Origin: Bacteroidaceae bacterium
GTDB lineage: Bacteria; Bacteroidota; Bacteroidia; Bacteroidales; Bacteroidaceae
Assembly (NCBI GenBank): GCA_017633615.1
Contig: JAGBPB010000040.1
Location: 1 to 38,736, forward strand
Direction: 5' to 3'
Length of the DNA stretch: 38,736 nucleotides
A program made the translations under genes and the position numbers. The notes beneath the pieces were generated by a model. It saw only the letters and a list, made by a program, of their open reading frames with translations. It ran no database searches and was not told the origin of the DNA. Shown one piece after another: positions 25,879 through 33,737 of the stretch; position 1 is the stretch's first letter; every line of letters starts with the position of its first letter.

Positions 25879-25910
25879 TTTGGTTTTAAGAATTATTCAC
25901 ATTATCTTTG
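25879..25910 (+). promoter_or_regulatory. Promoter of the orphan ECF sigma gene
   Basis: TTTG (25879-25882), 20 bases, TATCTTTG (25903-25910): exact match to the housekeeping consensus. It starts 48 bases after the end of repeat element A and predicts a leader of about 75-80 bases before the ATG at 25995. Confidence 0.8.
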
Positions 25911-25994
25911 TCACATCATTAATCGAATTATTCACTAAAACCGAACTGCCTATAGACTGAACTTTACTCCTTAAACCAAGTAAAGAAGAAGTAA

Positions 25995-26591
25995 ATGGAA
26001 CATTTGAATCAGCTTACTGACGACCAGTTGGTAGCTCTTTATTCAAACGGAAACACCAAGGCGTTCGATACCCTTTTATCACGTTATCAGGACAAGTTGT
26101 ACTCGTACATTAATTTTGTTGTACGCAATCGTGATTTGGCCGATGACATATTCCAGGACACATTTGTAAAAGCTATAGTAACCCTTCAGAAAGGTAACTA
26201 CACCAGCACCGGCAAGTTTGGCGCCTGGCTTACACGTATAGCACATAATCTTATAATAGACTATTTCCGTCAGGACAAGAATGAGAACACCGTGAGCAAT
26301 GACGCTCAGGAGTATGACCTTCTCAATGACGCCAGCCTGGCTGAGGCCAACGTTGAGGATTCCCTCATCAATGAGCAGACACTTCGTGATGTCCGCCGTC
26401 TGGTAGATGCACTGCCTGACAACCAGCGTGAGGTGGTGTTTATGCGCTACTATCAGGACCTCAGTTTCAAGGAGATCGCCGATATTACAGGCGTATCCAT
26501 CAACACCGCTTTGGGCCGCATGCGCTATGCACTTATCAATATCCGCCGCATGTCGGCAGAGAAAGGCATATCACTCATGCTCGCCAGCTAA
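25995..26591 (+). CDS. ECF-like RNA polymerase sigma factor (orphan)
   Basis: Sigma-70 family protein of 198 residues. Region 2 spans about 20-95 (FDTLLSRYQDKLYSYINFVV, LADDIFQDTFVKA, WLTRIAHNLIIDYFRQDK) and region 4 about 130-185 (LPDNQREVVFMRYYQDLSFKEIADITGVSINTALGRMRYAL). There is no region 3 or anti-sigma gene alongside. In Bacteroidales this type is often broadly conserved and transcribed from a housekeeping promoter, as here. The leader is relatively long and lies downstream of repeat element A. It differs clearly from the sigma factor at 12985-13488. Confidence 0.9.
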   Translation: MEHLNQLTDDQLVALYSNGNTKAFDTLLSRYQDKLYSYINFVVRNRDLADDIFQDTFVKAIVTLQKGNYTSTGKFGAWLTRIAHNLIIDYFRQDKNENTVSNDAQEYDLLNDASLAEANVEDSLINEQTLRDVRRLVDALPDNQREVVFMRYYQDLSFKEIADITGVSINTALGRMRYALINIRRMSAEKGISLMLAS

Positions 26592-26903
26592 GTTATTGTA
26601 AAAAAACTTTCTGCGTTTCATATACTATTTTGCAGAGGTCTGCGTTTAATAGGTAAACAAAACAATGTGTGCCTATGGATCAGACCTCTACTCCTTCTTC
26701 TTTTATTTCTGAAAACCTTATTCGTGTTGCCCTCAAAAGCGGTTCGTATGGTAAACCCGCAGAAAGAACGCTTGATTTTATCCGCAGTTTTGCAGCTGAG
26801 TTGCGTTTTGTAAGCTGATATCAGCGCATTTGCTTTCTTTTTTCACTATTTTTGTGGCCGGATTCAGTATGGATCCGTTGAATAACACATTATACTGAAT
26901 AAA
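26592..26903 (+). other. Intergenic region sigma gene to rpe
   Basis: A 312-bp gap. It contains a 47-residue ORF (26675-26818) and, upstream of rpe, a perfect -7 box TATTTTTG (26847-26854) without a well-placed -33 TTTG. No hairpin terminator is evident after the sigma gene. Confidence 0.7.
26675..26818 (+). CDS. 47-residue small protein of unknown function
   Basis: An ATG-initiated ORF of 47 codons starting MDQTSTPSSFISENLIRVAL, continuing KSGSYGKPAERTLDFIRSFA and ending AELRFVS. Against being random: normal codon choice for this genome, a compact amphipathic helix pattern, and the segment GSYGKPAERTLDFIRSFA, which resembles small Bacteroidales proteins I loosely remember (a Gly-x-Pro-Ser/Ala-Glu-x-Thr-Leu core). 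It is too short for most gene finders. It lies between an ECF sigma gene and rpe on the same strand, with a poor promoter of its own (TATTTTG near 26627), so read-through from the sigma gene is plausible. Function unknown. Confidence 0.55.
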   Translation: MDQTSTPSSFISENLIRVALKSGSYGKPAERTLDFIRSFAAELRFVS

Positions 26904-27554
26904 ATGAGCACCATTGTAGCACCCTCGTTGCTTTCTGCCGATTTCGGCGATTTGCGCAAGGACCTGGATATGATCAACCGCAGTCAGGCTGATTGGCTCC
27001 ATCTTGATATTATGGACGGTGTGTTCGTACCAAACATATCGTTCGGTTTTCCCGTACTCAAATATGTGGCCAAGTATTGTACCAAACCGCTTGACCTGCA
27101 TCTTATGATAGTAGAGCCTGAAAAGTTCATGGACCGTTTCCAGGAGCTTGGAGTGGCTACATATAACGTCCATTTTGAGGCCTGCCGCCATCTTAACCGC
27201 ACCATCTTTGAGATCAAGAACCGCGGAATGAAGGCTGCAGTAACCCTTAATCCTTCCACGCCGGTCTCTATGCTGGCCGATGTCATTCGTGACGTTGACA
27301 TGGTATTGCTCATGACCGTCAATCCCGGTTTCGGCGGTCAGAAGTTCATAGAGCATTCCATTGAGAAAGTCAAGGAACTGCGTAAGCTCATAGCCGATAC
27401 AGGCTCCAAGGCACTTATTGAGGTGGATGGCGGCGTAACCTTTGAGACTGCTCCCCGTCTTGTCAAGGCTGGTGTCGATGTCCTGGTATCGGGCAACACC
27501 ATATTCTCTGCACCAGATCCGGAGCAGGCTATTATTGAACTCAAAAAGCTTTGA
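26904..27554 (+). CDS. rpe: Ribulose-phosphate 3-epimerase
   Basis: TIM-barrel enzyme interconverting D-ribulose 5-phosphate and D-xylulose 5-phosphate in the pentose phosphate pathway. The 216-residue protein carries the expected metal and catalytic motifs: SLLSADFGDL, HLDIMDGVFVPNISFG (metal His and catalytic Asp), DLHLMIVEPEKF, MTVNPGFGGQKFI, and EVDGGVTFETAP (second catalytic Asp). Length is normal. It shares its substrate pool with the AraD product made from the operon at the left of the window. comEC begins 8 bp after its stop. Confidence 0.97.
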   Translation: MSTIVAPSLLSADFGDLRKDLDMINRSQADWLHLDIMDGVFVPNISFGFPVLKYVAKYCTKPLDLHLMIVEPEKFMDRFQELGVATYNVHFEACRHLNRTIFEIKNRGMKAAVTLNPSTPVSMLADVIRDVDMVLLMTVNPGFGGQKFIEHSIEKVKELRKLIADTGSKALIEVDGGVTFETAPRLVKAGVDVLVSGNTIFSAPDPEQAIIELKKL

Positions 27555-27562
27555 TGTAGCGT

Positions 27563-29167
27563 GTGAGACTCTCGGACTGGCCCTCTCTAAGGCTGGTCAT
27601 TCCCCTTATAGCAGGGATAATCATATCGGATACCATTTTAAACACCCGGGCAGAGGTGCCAGTTTGGTGTATCCTTTCCATTATTGCAGCACTGGTATTA
27701 TTTATACTGTACTTTAGCGACAGGAAACCGCGTCTTTCGGGGTTGTGCCTGTCGCTCTCTTTCGTTTTTGCGGGTGCATTGTCATATACACTGCAGATGG
27801 AGCGGGTCAGGGTGGAGTGGCCGGGCCGATGGGTTATCTACCACGGCGTAATCAACTCCTATCCGTTGGAACGTGAGCGCACCTATCGTTATGAGGTGAC
27901 GCTTACTGACAGCCTTTACAAAGGCCGTAATATCTATCTCTACCTGCCCAAGGACAGTGCTGCGCAATCATTGGAGCCGGGCTATACTATCGTTTTTGAC
28001 GGCAAGATAAACAAACCCTCCAGTGAGGGCGCAGGTTTTGACTATGCTTCTTATCTCTTGAGTCATGGCATATCGGGCACACTCCGGGTACAGGCTAAGG
28101 ATTGGCGGACAGGCTCTCCGGAGGGCAGGCTGAATCTTAAATCGCGTTGCGTCAGGTTCAGGCGTAGCGTTATGGGCAAATACAGGGAGTGGGGGCTTAG
28201 AGACAACACCCTGGCGGTAGTATCGGCAGTAACTCTTGGTGAGAAAAGACAATTAAGTGACAGTCTTAAGGAGGTCTATTCAACATCGGGCGTAAGCCAT
28301 GTGCTTGCTGTGTCAGGCTTGCATGTAGGTATCATGTGCTGGTTCCTTTATCTGCTCTTTCCCTCCTTCCTTTTCAGAAAACGCAGGTCCCGCAGTGATA
28401 ATTCTTATGACCGTGAGTCAGAGTCCGGGGCAATGTGGCTGAGAGAGGTTATAGTGATGGCCATAATGTGGGCCTATGCTTTCGCAATTGGACTACCTGT
28501 ATCCATAACCCGTTCTCTGATAATGTTTTCCATGGTTGCGGTGTGCCGTGCCGTTGAGCATGAAAGTTCCGTTCTCAACTCATTGGGCATGGCGGCACTT
28601 GTTATGATAGTGGCCAATCCGTCTGCCATATTTGATATGAGTTTCCAGCTCTCCTTCAGTGCTGTGCTTTTCATAGTCATTCTCACCCCGCCATTGCTGG
28701 AACTCTATAAACCCCGTACATTGCCGGGTCGTTACGTCTGGCGCGTTACTGTCCTGTCTGTATCTGCCCAGATAGGCACCACGCCTATAATCATGTATCA
28801 CTTCTCCAGTTTCTCAACCTATGTGCTGCTTGCCAACCTTTTTGTGGTGCCGGCCATGTTTGTGGTGGTGGCGCTTTCCATGTCGCTTTGGATGACAGGC
28901 TGGGTACCGGTGCTCAGGGATATAACCGTCCGTGTGCTCACATGGATAATTGATACTATGACCTCTCTGCTCACCCGCATTACTTCATTGCCCTATTCAC
29001 ACCTGGAACTCTCCATAAGCAACGCGTGGAATATCCTGGCCTTTTATGCGGTTGTCATACTCATACTGTTGTGGGTTAAGGAAAAACGTTCGCATCGTCT
29101 TGTTCAGGCCTTGGCCTGCATTGCCGTTGCAAGCATCTTGGACCTGTTCCAAAACTTTGTTGTTTGA
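27563..29167 (+). CDS. ComEC/Rec2 family DNA-uptake channel, without nuclease domain
   Basis: Polytopic membrane protein of 534 residues from a GTG start just after rpe. Order: a short TM pair, a DUF4131-type soluble OB-like domain (about 60-190), and the Competence core with the hallmark SHVLAVSGLHVGIM (about 244-257) and many TM helices. The usual C-terminal metallo-beta-lactamase nuclease domain of long ComEC proteins (about 700-800 residues) is missing: the chain ends after the last TM segments. It may translocate single-stranded DNA across the inner membrane; competence in this organism is unproven. Its 3' end contains the promoter of the next gene. Confidence 0.88.
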   Translation: MRLSDWPSLRLVIPLIAGIIISDTILNTRAEVPVWCILSIIAALVLFILYFSDRKPRLSGLCLSLSFVFAGALSYTLQMERVRVEWPGRWVIYHGVINSYPLERERTYRYEVTLTDSLYKGRNIYLYLPKDSAAQSLEPGYTIVFDGKINKPSSEGAGFDYASYLLSHGISGTLRVQAKDWRTGSPEGRLNLKSRCVRFRRSVMGKYREWGLRDNTLAVVSAVTLGEKRQLSDSLKEVYSTSGVSHVLAVSGLHVGIMCWFLYLLFPSFLFRKRRSRSDNSYDRESESGAMWLREVIVMAIMWAYAFAIGLPVSITRSLIMFSMVAVCRAVEHESSVLNSLGMAALVMIVANPSAIFDMSFQLSFSAVLFIVILTPPLLELYKPRTLPGRYVWRVTVLSVSAQIGTTPIIMYHFSSFSTYVLLANLFVVPAMFVVVALSMSLWMTGWVPVLRDITVRVLTWIIDTMTSLLTRITSLPYSHLELSISNAWNILAFYAVVILILLWVKEKRSHRLVQALACIAVASILDLFQNFVV

Positions 29168-29186
29168 ATCATATTGAGTACCTTTG
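29156..29186 (+). promoter_or_regulatory. Internal promoter for the DHH phosphoesterase gene
   Basis: TTTG (29156-29159), 19 bases, TACCTTTG (29179-29186), an exact consensus match that straddles the comEC stop codon. It ends 7 bases before an ATG (29194) and 19 before a second ATG (29206), so the transcript is leaderless or nearly so. Confidence 0.7.
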
Positions 29187-29193
29187 CGGCGTT

Positions 29194-30252
29194 ATGATAA
29201 AAAACATGTTATCCGGCAGCGATGTGGCTGAGTTCCGTGCCTGGATGGAATGGGCTGACCGTTATGTCATATTAACTCATATGGGCCCTGACGGTGATGC
29301 CATCGGCTCATCTTTGGCATTGTGTCACTATCTCAGGAGTAAGGGTAAGCAGGCTGTTGTCGTGGTTCCGGATTCGTTACCTGATTTCCTCAAGTGGCTG
29401 CCCGGAGCAAGCAGTATCAAAGTGCATACAGATGATCCGGACGGGGCTGATGAACTGGTTTACAAGGCCGATGTCATCTGTTGCCTTGATTTCAATGTGG
29501 TAGGTCGTATTGACAAGGTTGCAGTCAGCTTCCTCTATTCAAAAGCTAAAAAGTTCCTGCTTGACCATCATCCCTATCCCGGTGCCAATTTTGATGTAGT
29601 ACTGTCACATCCTGAGGCTTCTTCAACCTCTGAGATGGTGTTCCATCTTATCTGCGCTCTCGGTGATTTCAATTGTATTGACCTTGATATAGCCCGTTGC
29701 ATCTACACAGGAATAATGACAGATACCGGTGCCTTGTCATATAACAGCAGCAACAGCACGCTCTTCAATGTGGTTTCACACCTGCTCGAGATAGGTATTG
29801 ACAAAGATGATATTTACCGCCGTGTCTATAACACCTACTCTGAGTCACGTCTGCGTCTGCAGGGATTCGTGCTTTGTGACAAGATGAAGGTGTTCATGGA
29901 TAAATCAACGGCTCTCATCACACTCACCGATGAGGAACTCAAGCGTTTCAACTACAAGAAAGGTGATACTGAGGGCTTTGTCAATATGCCGCTTCAGATC
30001 AGTGGTATTCTTATGAGCGCTTTCTTTCGTGAGGACAGTGAATCCGGACAGATAAAACTCTCTTTCCGTTCTGCCGGCGATGTTCCCTGCAACCTTTTTT
30101 CCTCTACGTTCTTTAACGGAGGCGGCCATCAGAATGCAGCCGGAGGTGAATTCAGCGGAACACTAGATGAGGCTGTGGAGCGTTTTATGAAAGGTCTTGA
30201 AGAGTGGTCACATTCTGATGAATTTTGTATAAAACAGATGTTCAAGAAATAA
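29194..30252 (+). CDS. DHH/DHHA1 phosphoesterase (NrnA-like)
   Basis: Probable oligoribonuclease/pAp phosphatase of the NrnA group that degrades very short RNAs or cyclic-dinucleotide products. Motifs: THMGPDGDAIGSS (motif I, metal ligands), VICCLDFN (motif II), LLDHHPYPG (the DHH motif), YTGIMTDTGAL (motif IV) and the DHHA1 signature GGHQNAAGGEF near the C-terminus. A TTG at 29164 also opens the frame inside comEC, but the promoter TACCTTTG lies between it and the ATG at 29194, so 29194 (352 residues) or the ATG at 29206 is the likely start. A lipoprotein gene follows 1 bp later. Confidence 0.9.
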   Translation: MIKNMLSGSDVAEFRAWMEWADRYVILTHMGPDGDAIGSSLALCHYLRSKGKQAVVVVPDSLPDFLKWLPGASSIKVHTDDPDGADELVYKADVICCLDFNVVGRIDKVAVSFLYSKAKKFLLDHHPYPGANFDVVLSHPEASSTSEMVFHLICALGDFNCIDLDIARCIYTGIMTDTGALSYNSSNSTLFNVVSHLLEIGIDKDDIYRRVYNTYSESRLRLQGFVLCDKMKVFMDKSTALITLTDEELKRFNYKKGDTEGFVNMPLQISGILMSAFFREDSESGQIKLSFRSAGDVPCNLFSSTFFNGGGHQNAAGGEFSGTLDEAVERFMKGLEEWSHSDEFCIKQMFKK

Positions 30253-30253
30253 T

Positions 30254-30898
30254 ATGAAGAGACTTATATGCATACTGTTGGGAGTATTGGTCATCTCATC
30301 GTCATTCTGTTCATGCCGTGATAAGGAGGAGACCTATGCTGATCAGAAGAAGCGTGAAGCCAAGCAGATCAACAACTGGATCAGCAAGAATGACATCGAT
30401 GTCATTTCAATGTCAGAGTTCCTCAAGGATACCATTACTGATAATCCTGAGACCGGTCCGGACAAGACCCGTAATGAGTACGTCCTTTTTGAAGACAATG
30501 GCGTTTACATGCAGATTATTCGTCGCGGTGACGGCCGTATCATGGAAAAAGATGAGACCTGGTATATGAATGCCAGATATGTGGAGCGGTATGTCGATGA
30601 TGGCGATACCCTTTCCATGAATCTCTTCCAGCAGGTTCCTGATGACTTTTATGTCAAATTCTCTGGCGGTAGTTATACATCTTCGTTCATGAATGGAATC
30701 ATGTCACTTCAGTATGGTAACTCTGTTCCCAATGCCTGGCTTATGACTTTCCCGTATATCAAACCAGGTTATCTCAATGGAGAGTCAGCTGCCAAGGTCC
30801 GCCTTATCGTACCCCACAATCAGGGCACGCAGAAGGCTTCATCCAACGTATATCCTACGTTTTATGAGATCATAATCAGTAAGAAAAAATTTAATTAG
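30254..30898 (+). CDS. DUF4827 lipoprotein, FKBP-like
   Basis: A 214-residue predicted lipoprotein: signal MKRLICILLGVLVISSSF followed by lipobox FCSC at 19-22. The mature part matches the DUF4827 pattern of Bacteroidetes (YADQKKREAKQINNWISKN, YVLFEDNGVYMQIIRRG, SVPNAWLMTFPYIKPG, KVRLIVPHNQGTQ), thought to be related to FKBP-type peptidyl-prolyl isomerases; conserved isomerase active-site aromatics are not obvious to me. It begins 1 bp after the DHH gene stop and is followed 9 bp later by glmM, so it is embedded in a housekeeping operon. It likely acts in the periplasm. Confidence 0.82.
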   Translation: MKRLICILLGVLVISSSFCSCRDKEETYADQKKREAKQINNWISKNDIDVISMSEFLKDTITDNPETGPDKTRNEYVLFEDNGVYMQIIRRGDGRIMEKDETWYMNARYVERYVDDGDTLSMNLFQQVPDDFYVKFSGGSYTSSFMNGIMSLQYGNSVPNAWLMTFPYIKPGYLNGESAAKVRLIVPHNQGTQKASSNVYPTFYEIIISKKKFN

Positions 30899-30907
30899 TA
30901 CACAAAA

Positions 30908-32290
30908 ATGGCAATGGTAAAATCCATCTCCGGTATTCGCGGAGAGATAGGCGGTCCTGCCGGCAATGGCCTGACCCCTCTTGATATAGTAAAGTTTGTG
31001 TCAGCATATGCTACATGGGTACGTGAGGGTAATCCTTCGGCTGGGAAGATTGTAGTAGGCCGTGACGCACGTCTGTCTGGTGAGATGGTACGTGAGGTCG
31101 TTTGCGGTACGCTCCTGGGCATGGGTTTTGATGTTACAGACATAGGTCTTGCCACCACTCCCACCACTGAACTTGCCGTTACATGGCTCCATGCTGATGG
31201 TGGTATAATCCTTACTGCCAGCCACAATCCCCGTCACTGGAATGCTCTCAAGCTCCTCAATCGTGAGGGTGAGTTCCTTAGTGCCGCCGATGGTAACCGC
31301 GTTCTTGAGTTGGCCGATAAGGAAGAGTTCCTTTATGCCGATGTTGACAATCTGGGCCATTACTCAACTGATGACACCATGAACCGTCGTCATATAGAGT
31401 CTGTTCTCGCACTTGATCTGGTCGATGTAGAGGCTATCAAAAAAGCAGGCTTCAAGGTAGCTATCGATTGCGTTAACTCAGTAGGTGGCGTTATCCTTCC
31501 TGAACTTCTTGATGCTCTGGGTGTCAAGAGCGTTGACAAACTCTATTGTGAGCCTACCGGTGATTTCCAGCATAACCCTGAACCCCTTGAAAAGAACCTG
31601 GGTGATATCATGAACCTCATGAAGAAGGGTGGCCGTGATGTTGCATTTGTGGTGGATCCTGATGTTGACCGTCTTGCATTCATTGATGAGAACGGTACCA
31701 TGTACGGTGAGGAATACACCCTTGTAACCGTTGCCGATTACGTGCTGCGTCATACTCCCGGCAATACCGTCTCCAATCTCAGCTCAACCCGTGCCCTGCG
31801 TGACGTAACCCGTCAGTACGGCGGCCAGTACAATGCTGCTGCTGTGGGTGAGGTCAATGTCACCACTAAGATGAAAGAGACCGGCGCTGTCATCGGCGGT
31901 GAGGGCAATGGCGGAGTTATCTATCCCGCTCTCCATTACGGCCGTGACGCACTCGTAGGCATCGCCCTGTTCCTGAGCCATCTGGCACACATGAACATGA
32001 AGGTCAGTGAATTGCGCAAGATCTATCCTCCATATTTCATTGCCAAGAACCGTATCGATCTCAAACCCGGTACAGATGTAGATGCCATCCTCCAGAAAGT
32101 AAAAGGCATTTATGCCAAAGAGGAGATAAATGACATTGACGGCGTAAAGATTGACTTCCCTGATAAGTGGGTGCACCTGCGCAAGAGCAATACTGAGCCC
32201 ATCATCCGCGTCTATTCAGAGGCTTCCACAATGGATGCTGCCAATGCAATAGGCCAGGACGTGATGAATGTCATCAATTCAATGATCTGA
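30908..32290 (+). CDS. glmM: Phosphoglucosamine mutase
   Basis: Interconverts glucosamine 6-phosphate and glucosamine 1-phosphate for UDP-GlcNAc and peptidoglycan synthesis. The 460-residue alpha-D-phosphohexomutase has all four domain motifs: the phosphoserine loop TASHNPRHWNALK with Ser105, metal loop DPDVDR starting at Asp250, sugar-binding GEGNGGVIYP, and phosphate-binding RKSNTEPIIRVYSEA near the C-terminus. The GEGNGG form rather than GEESGH favours the glucosamine enzyme or the Bacteroidetes/archaeal type over phosphoglucomutase. The start may be either of two in-frame ATGs (30908 or 30914). hemW follows 5 bp after the stop. Confidence 0.9.
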   Translation: MAMVKSISGIRGEIGGPAGNGLTPLDIVKFVSAYATWVREGNPSAGKIVVGRDARLSGEMVREVVCGTLLGMGFDVTDIGLATTPTTELAVTWLHADGGIILTASHNPRHWNALKLLNREGEFLSAADGNRVLELADKEEFLYADVDNLGHYSTDDTMNRRHIESVLALDLVDVEAIKKAGFKVAIDCVNSVGGVILPELLDALGVKSVDKLYCEPTGDFQHNPEPLEKNLGDIMNLMKKGGRDVAFVVDPDVDRLAFIDENGTMYGEEYTLVTVADYVLRHTPGNTVSNLSSTRALRDVTRQYGGQYNAAAVGEVNVTTKMKETGAVIGGEGNGGVIYPALHYGRDALVGIALFLSHLAHMNMKVSELRKIYPPYFIAKNRIDLKPGTDVDAILQKVKGIYAKEEINDIDGVKIDFPDKWVHLRKSNTEPIIRVYSEASTMDAANAIGQDVMNVINSMI

Positions 32291-32295
32291 TTCCC

Positions 32296-33411
32296 TTGGC
32301 CGGTATATACATACATATACCATTTTGTGCCAAACGCTGTATATACTGCGGCTTCTTCTCGACCGTGCGTCAGGAGGAAGCCGCACGTTATGTCAGAGCA
32401 GTCTGCCGTGAGCTTAAGGAGCGCAAAACCTATCTTGACGGTGCTCCGGTCGGCACCATCTATTTTGGGGGCGGTACACCTTCTCGTCTCACACCGGGAC
32501 AGATAGGTGATATCTTAAACGCCATTTCTTACACATTCGGGCTTGACGGAGTTCTGGAACTCACTGTAGAGTGTAATCCTGATGATATAACGCCGCAGTT
32601 CATATCCGCTCTGCGTTGTTTGGGTGTCAACCGAATCAGCATGGGGGTTCAGACCTTTAATGATGCAATGCTCCGTTTCCTGCACCGTCGCCATACCGCA
32701 TCGCAAGCTCTGGATGCCGTCCGCATATGCCGTGAATCGGGCATAACGAACATCAGCATAGACCTAATGTACGGCCTTCCTGGCCAAACTCTGGAGTTGT
32801 TCCTCTCAGACCTGGAAACCGTCCTCTCTGCTCATGTTCAGCATATCTCCTCCTACTGTCTCTCGTATGAGGATAACACCCCGCTGCAGGCTCTCTGTGA
32901 CCAAGGCAAACTCACCCCGGCCACAGATGAACTTTGCTCCCAAATGTTCACCCTCATGTGTGACACGCTCCGCTCCGGTGGCTTTGAACACTATGAGATC
33001 TCCAACTTCTGCCGCCCCGGCTACCACTCCCGTCACAACAGCAGCTACTGGGACGGCACTCCCTATCTGGGCGTAGGCGCCGGATCCCATTCCTACAACG
33101 GCACCTCCCGCCAGTGGAACCCCTCTGATCTCGATGCCTACATGACCTCCATAGAGCAGGGTACTCCGCAATTTGAAATAGAGCATCTCTCCGCCACAGA
33201 TCTCTATAATGAGAAACTGATGCTATCTCTCCGCACCGTCCAAGGTCTGAACCTCTCAACCCTCTCCACCTTGGATCGCCTCTCTGTTTTGCATTCAGTT
33301 CAAAGCCTTATATCCAATGGCTCCCTAGTGCTTGAAAACAACACCCTCCGCATCCCCGAATCCCACATGTTCATCAGCGACTCAATCATCTCCACTCTTT
33401 TTAAGGATTGA
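32296..33411 (+). CDS. hemW: HemW-type radical SAM protein
   Basis: Radical SAM protein related to coproporphyrinogen III oxidase; HemW members act in heme transfer rather than oxidation. The 371-residue chain starts at a TTG just after glmM (AGIYIHIPFCAKRCIYCGF), the only start that keeps the conserved N-terminus. The Cx3Cx2C cluster is Cys11, Cys15 and Cys18; GGGTPSRL (SAM binding), ISMGVQTFND, GLPGQT and the HemW_C region (about 290-371) follow. Like fmt it becomes C-rich at codon third positions toward the 3' end. Repeat element B begins 22 bp after its stop. Confidence 0.92.
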   Translation: MAGIYIHIPFCAKRCIYCGFFSTVRQEEAARYVRAVCRELKERKTYLDGAPVGTIYFGGGTPSRLTPGQIGDILNAISYTFGLDGVLELTVECNPDDITPQFISALRCLGVNRISMGVQTFNDAMLRFLHRRHTASQALDAVRICRESGITNISIDLMYGLPGQTLELFLSDLETVLSAHVQHISSYCLSYEDNTPLQALCDQGKLTPATDELCSQMFTLMCDTLRSGGFEHYEISNFCRPGYHSRHNSSYWDGTPYLGVGAGSHSYNGTSRQWNPSDLDAYMTSIEQGTPQFEIEHLSATDLYNEKLMLSLRTVQGLNLSTLSTLDRLSVLHSVQSLISNGSLVLENNTLRIPESHMFISDSIISTLFKD

Positions 33412-33433
33412 AAAGGCCTCCATTTGTAGGACT

Positions 33434-33620
33434 AGGACCAATATATTTGGGACCATTAGCGGAGGGCGTTAAGCGTAGAGGCTTGGAATATCCCGTTAAG
33501 AACGGCGCATGTCTGACGAACGTTCGACCCCGCAGGGGGCGATAAGGAGGAGTTCGACGTTTAGGGTCTGGAGAGCCTCGTAGTAGCCAGGAGCTGTTGT
33601 GTCTCAAATATATTGGTCCT
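33434..33620 (+). repeat. Structured intergenic repeat, copy B
   Basis: Second copy of the element. Arms AGGACCAATATATTTG (33434-33449) and CAAATATATTGGTCCT (33605-33620) pair perfectly, and the stem continues with GGAC/GTCT to 20 bp. Core blocks are nearly identical to copy C: CATTAGCG, GGCGTTAAGCG, CCCGTTAAGAACGGCGCATG, GTCTGACG, GGAGGAGTTCGACGTTTAGG and GTAGCC. The inner helix is GAGGCT/AGCCTC, all Watson-Crick. Hairpins CCGTT-AAG-AACGG and CCCC-GCA-GGGG are present. The terminal stem shares no sequence with that of copy C. Confidence 0.88.
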
Positions 33621-33653
33621 GTGCTTCTATAAAAGAACAAAAGCCTAACATTA

Positions 33654-33685
33654 TTTGGAGATTATGTCATAATTAAATAAATTTG
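33654..33685 (+). promoter_or_regulatory. Promoter of the EF-G2-like gene
   Basis: TTTG (33654-33657), 20 bases, TAAATTTG (33678-33685), an exact consensus match beginning 33 bases after repeat element B. The leader up to the ATG at 33738 is about 45 bases and A/T-rich. Relatives in Bacteroides are induced by a carbon-starvation regulator; no such site was recognised here. Confidence 0.8.
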
Positions 33686-33737
33686 CGAGCCTTTGAAAAA
33701 TAAGGCATGACCTAATTGATAAATCAATATTACTAAT

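Larger units (their letters stand above)
25598..25994 (+). other. Intergenic region fmt to ECF sigma gene
   Basis: This 397-bp gap has no credible coding sequence. It holds repeat element A (25639-25830), preceded by a short stretch (25624-25634) similar to the sequence that precedes copies B and C, and a perfect housekeeping promoter (25879-25910). No intrinsic terminator for the upstream gene run was found. Confidence 0.8.
33412..33737 (+). other. Intergenic region hemW to EF-G2-like gene
   Basis: A 326-bp gap containing repeat element B (33434-33620) and a perfect promoter (33654-33685) with a roughly 45-base leader. GCCTCCATTTGT (33416-33427) just before the element recurs as GCCTCCATTTAT before copy C. 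The minus-strand ORF across the gap is a by-product of the repeat. Confidence 0.8.
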
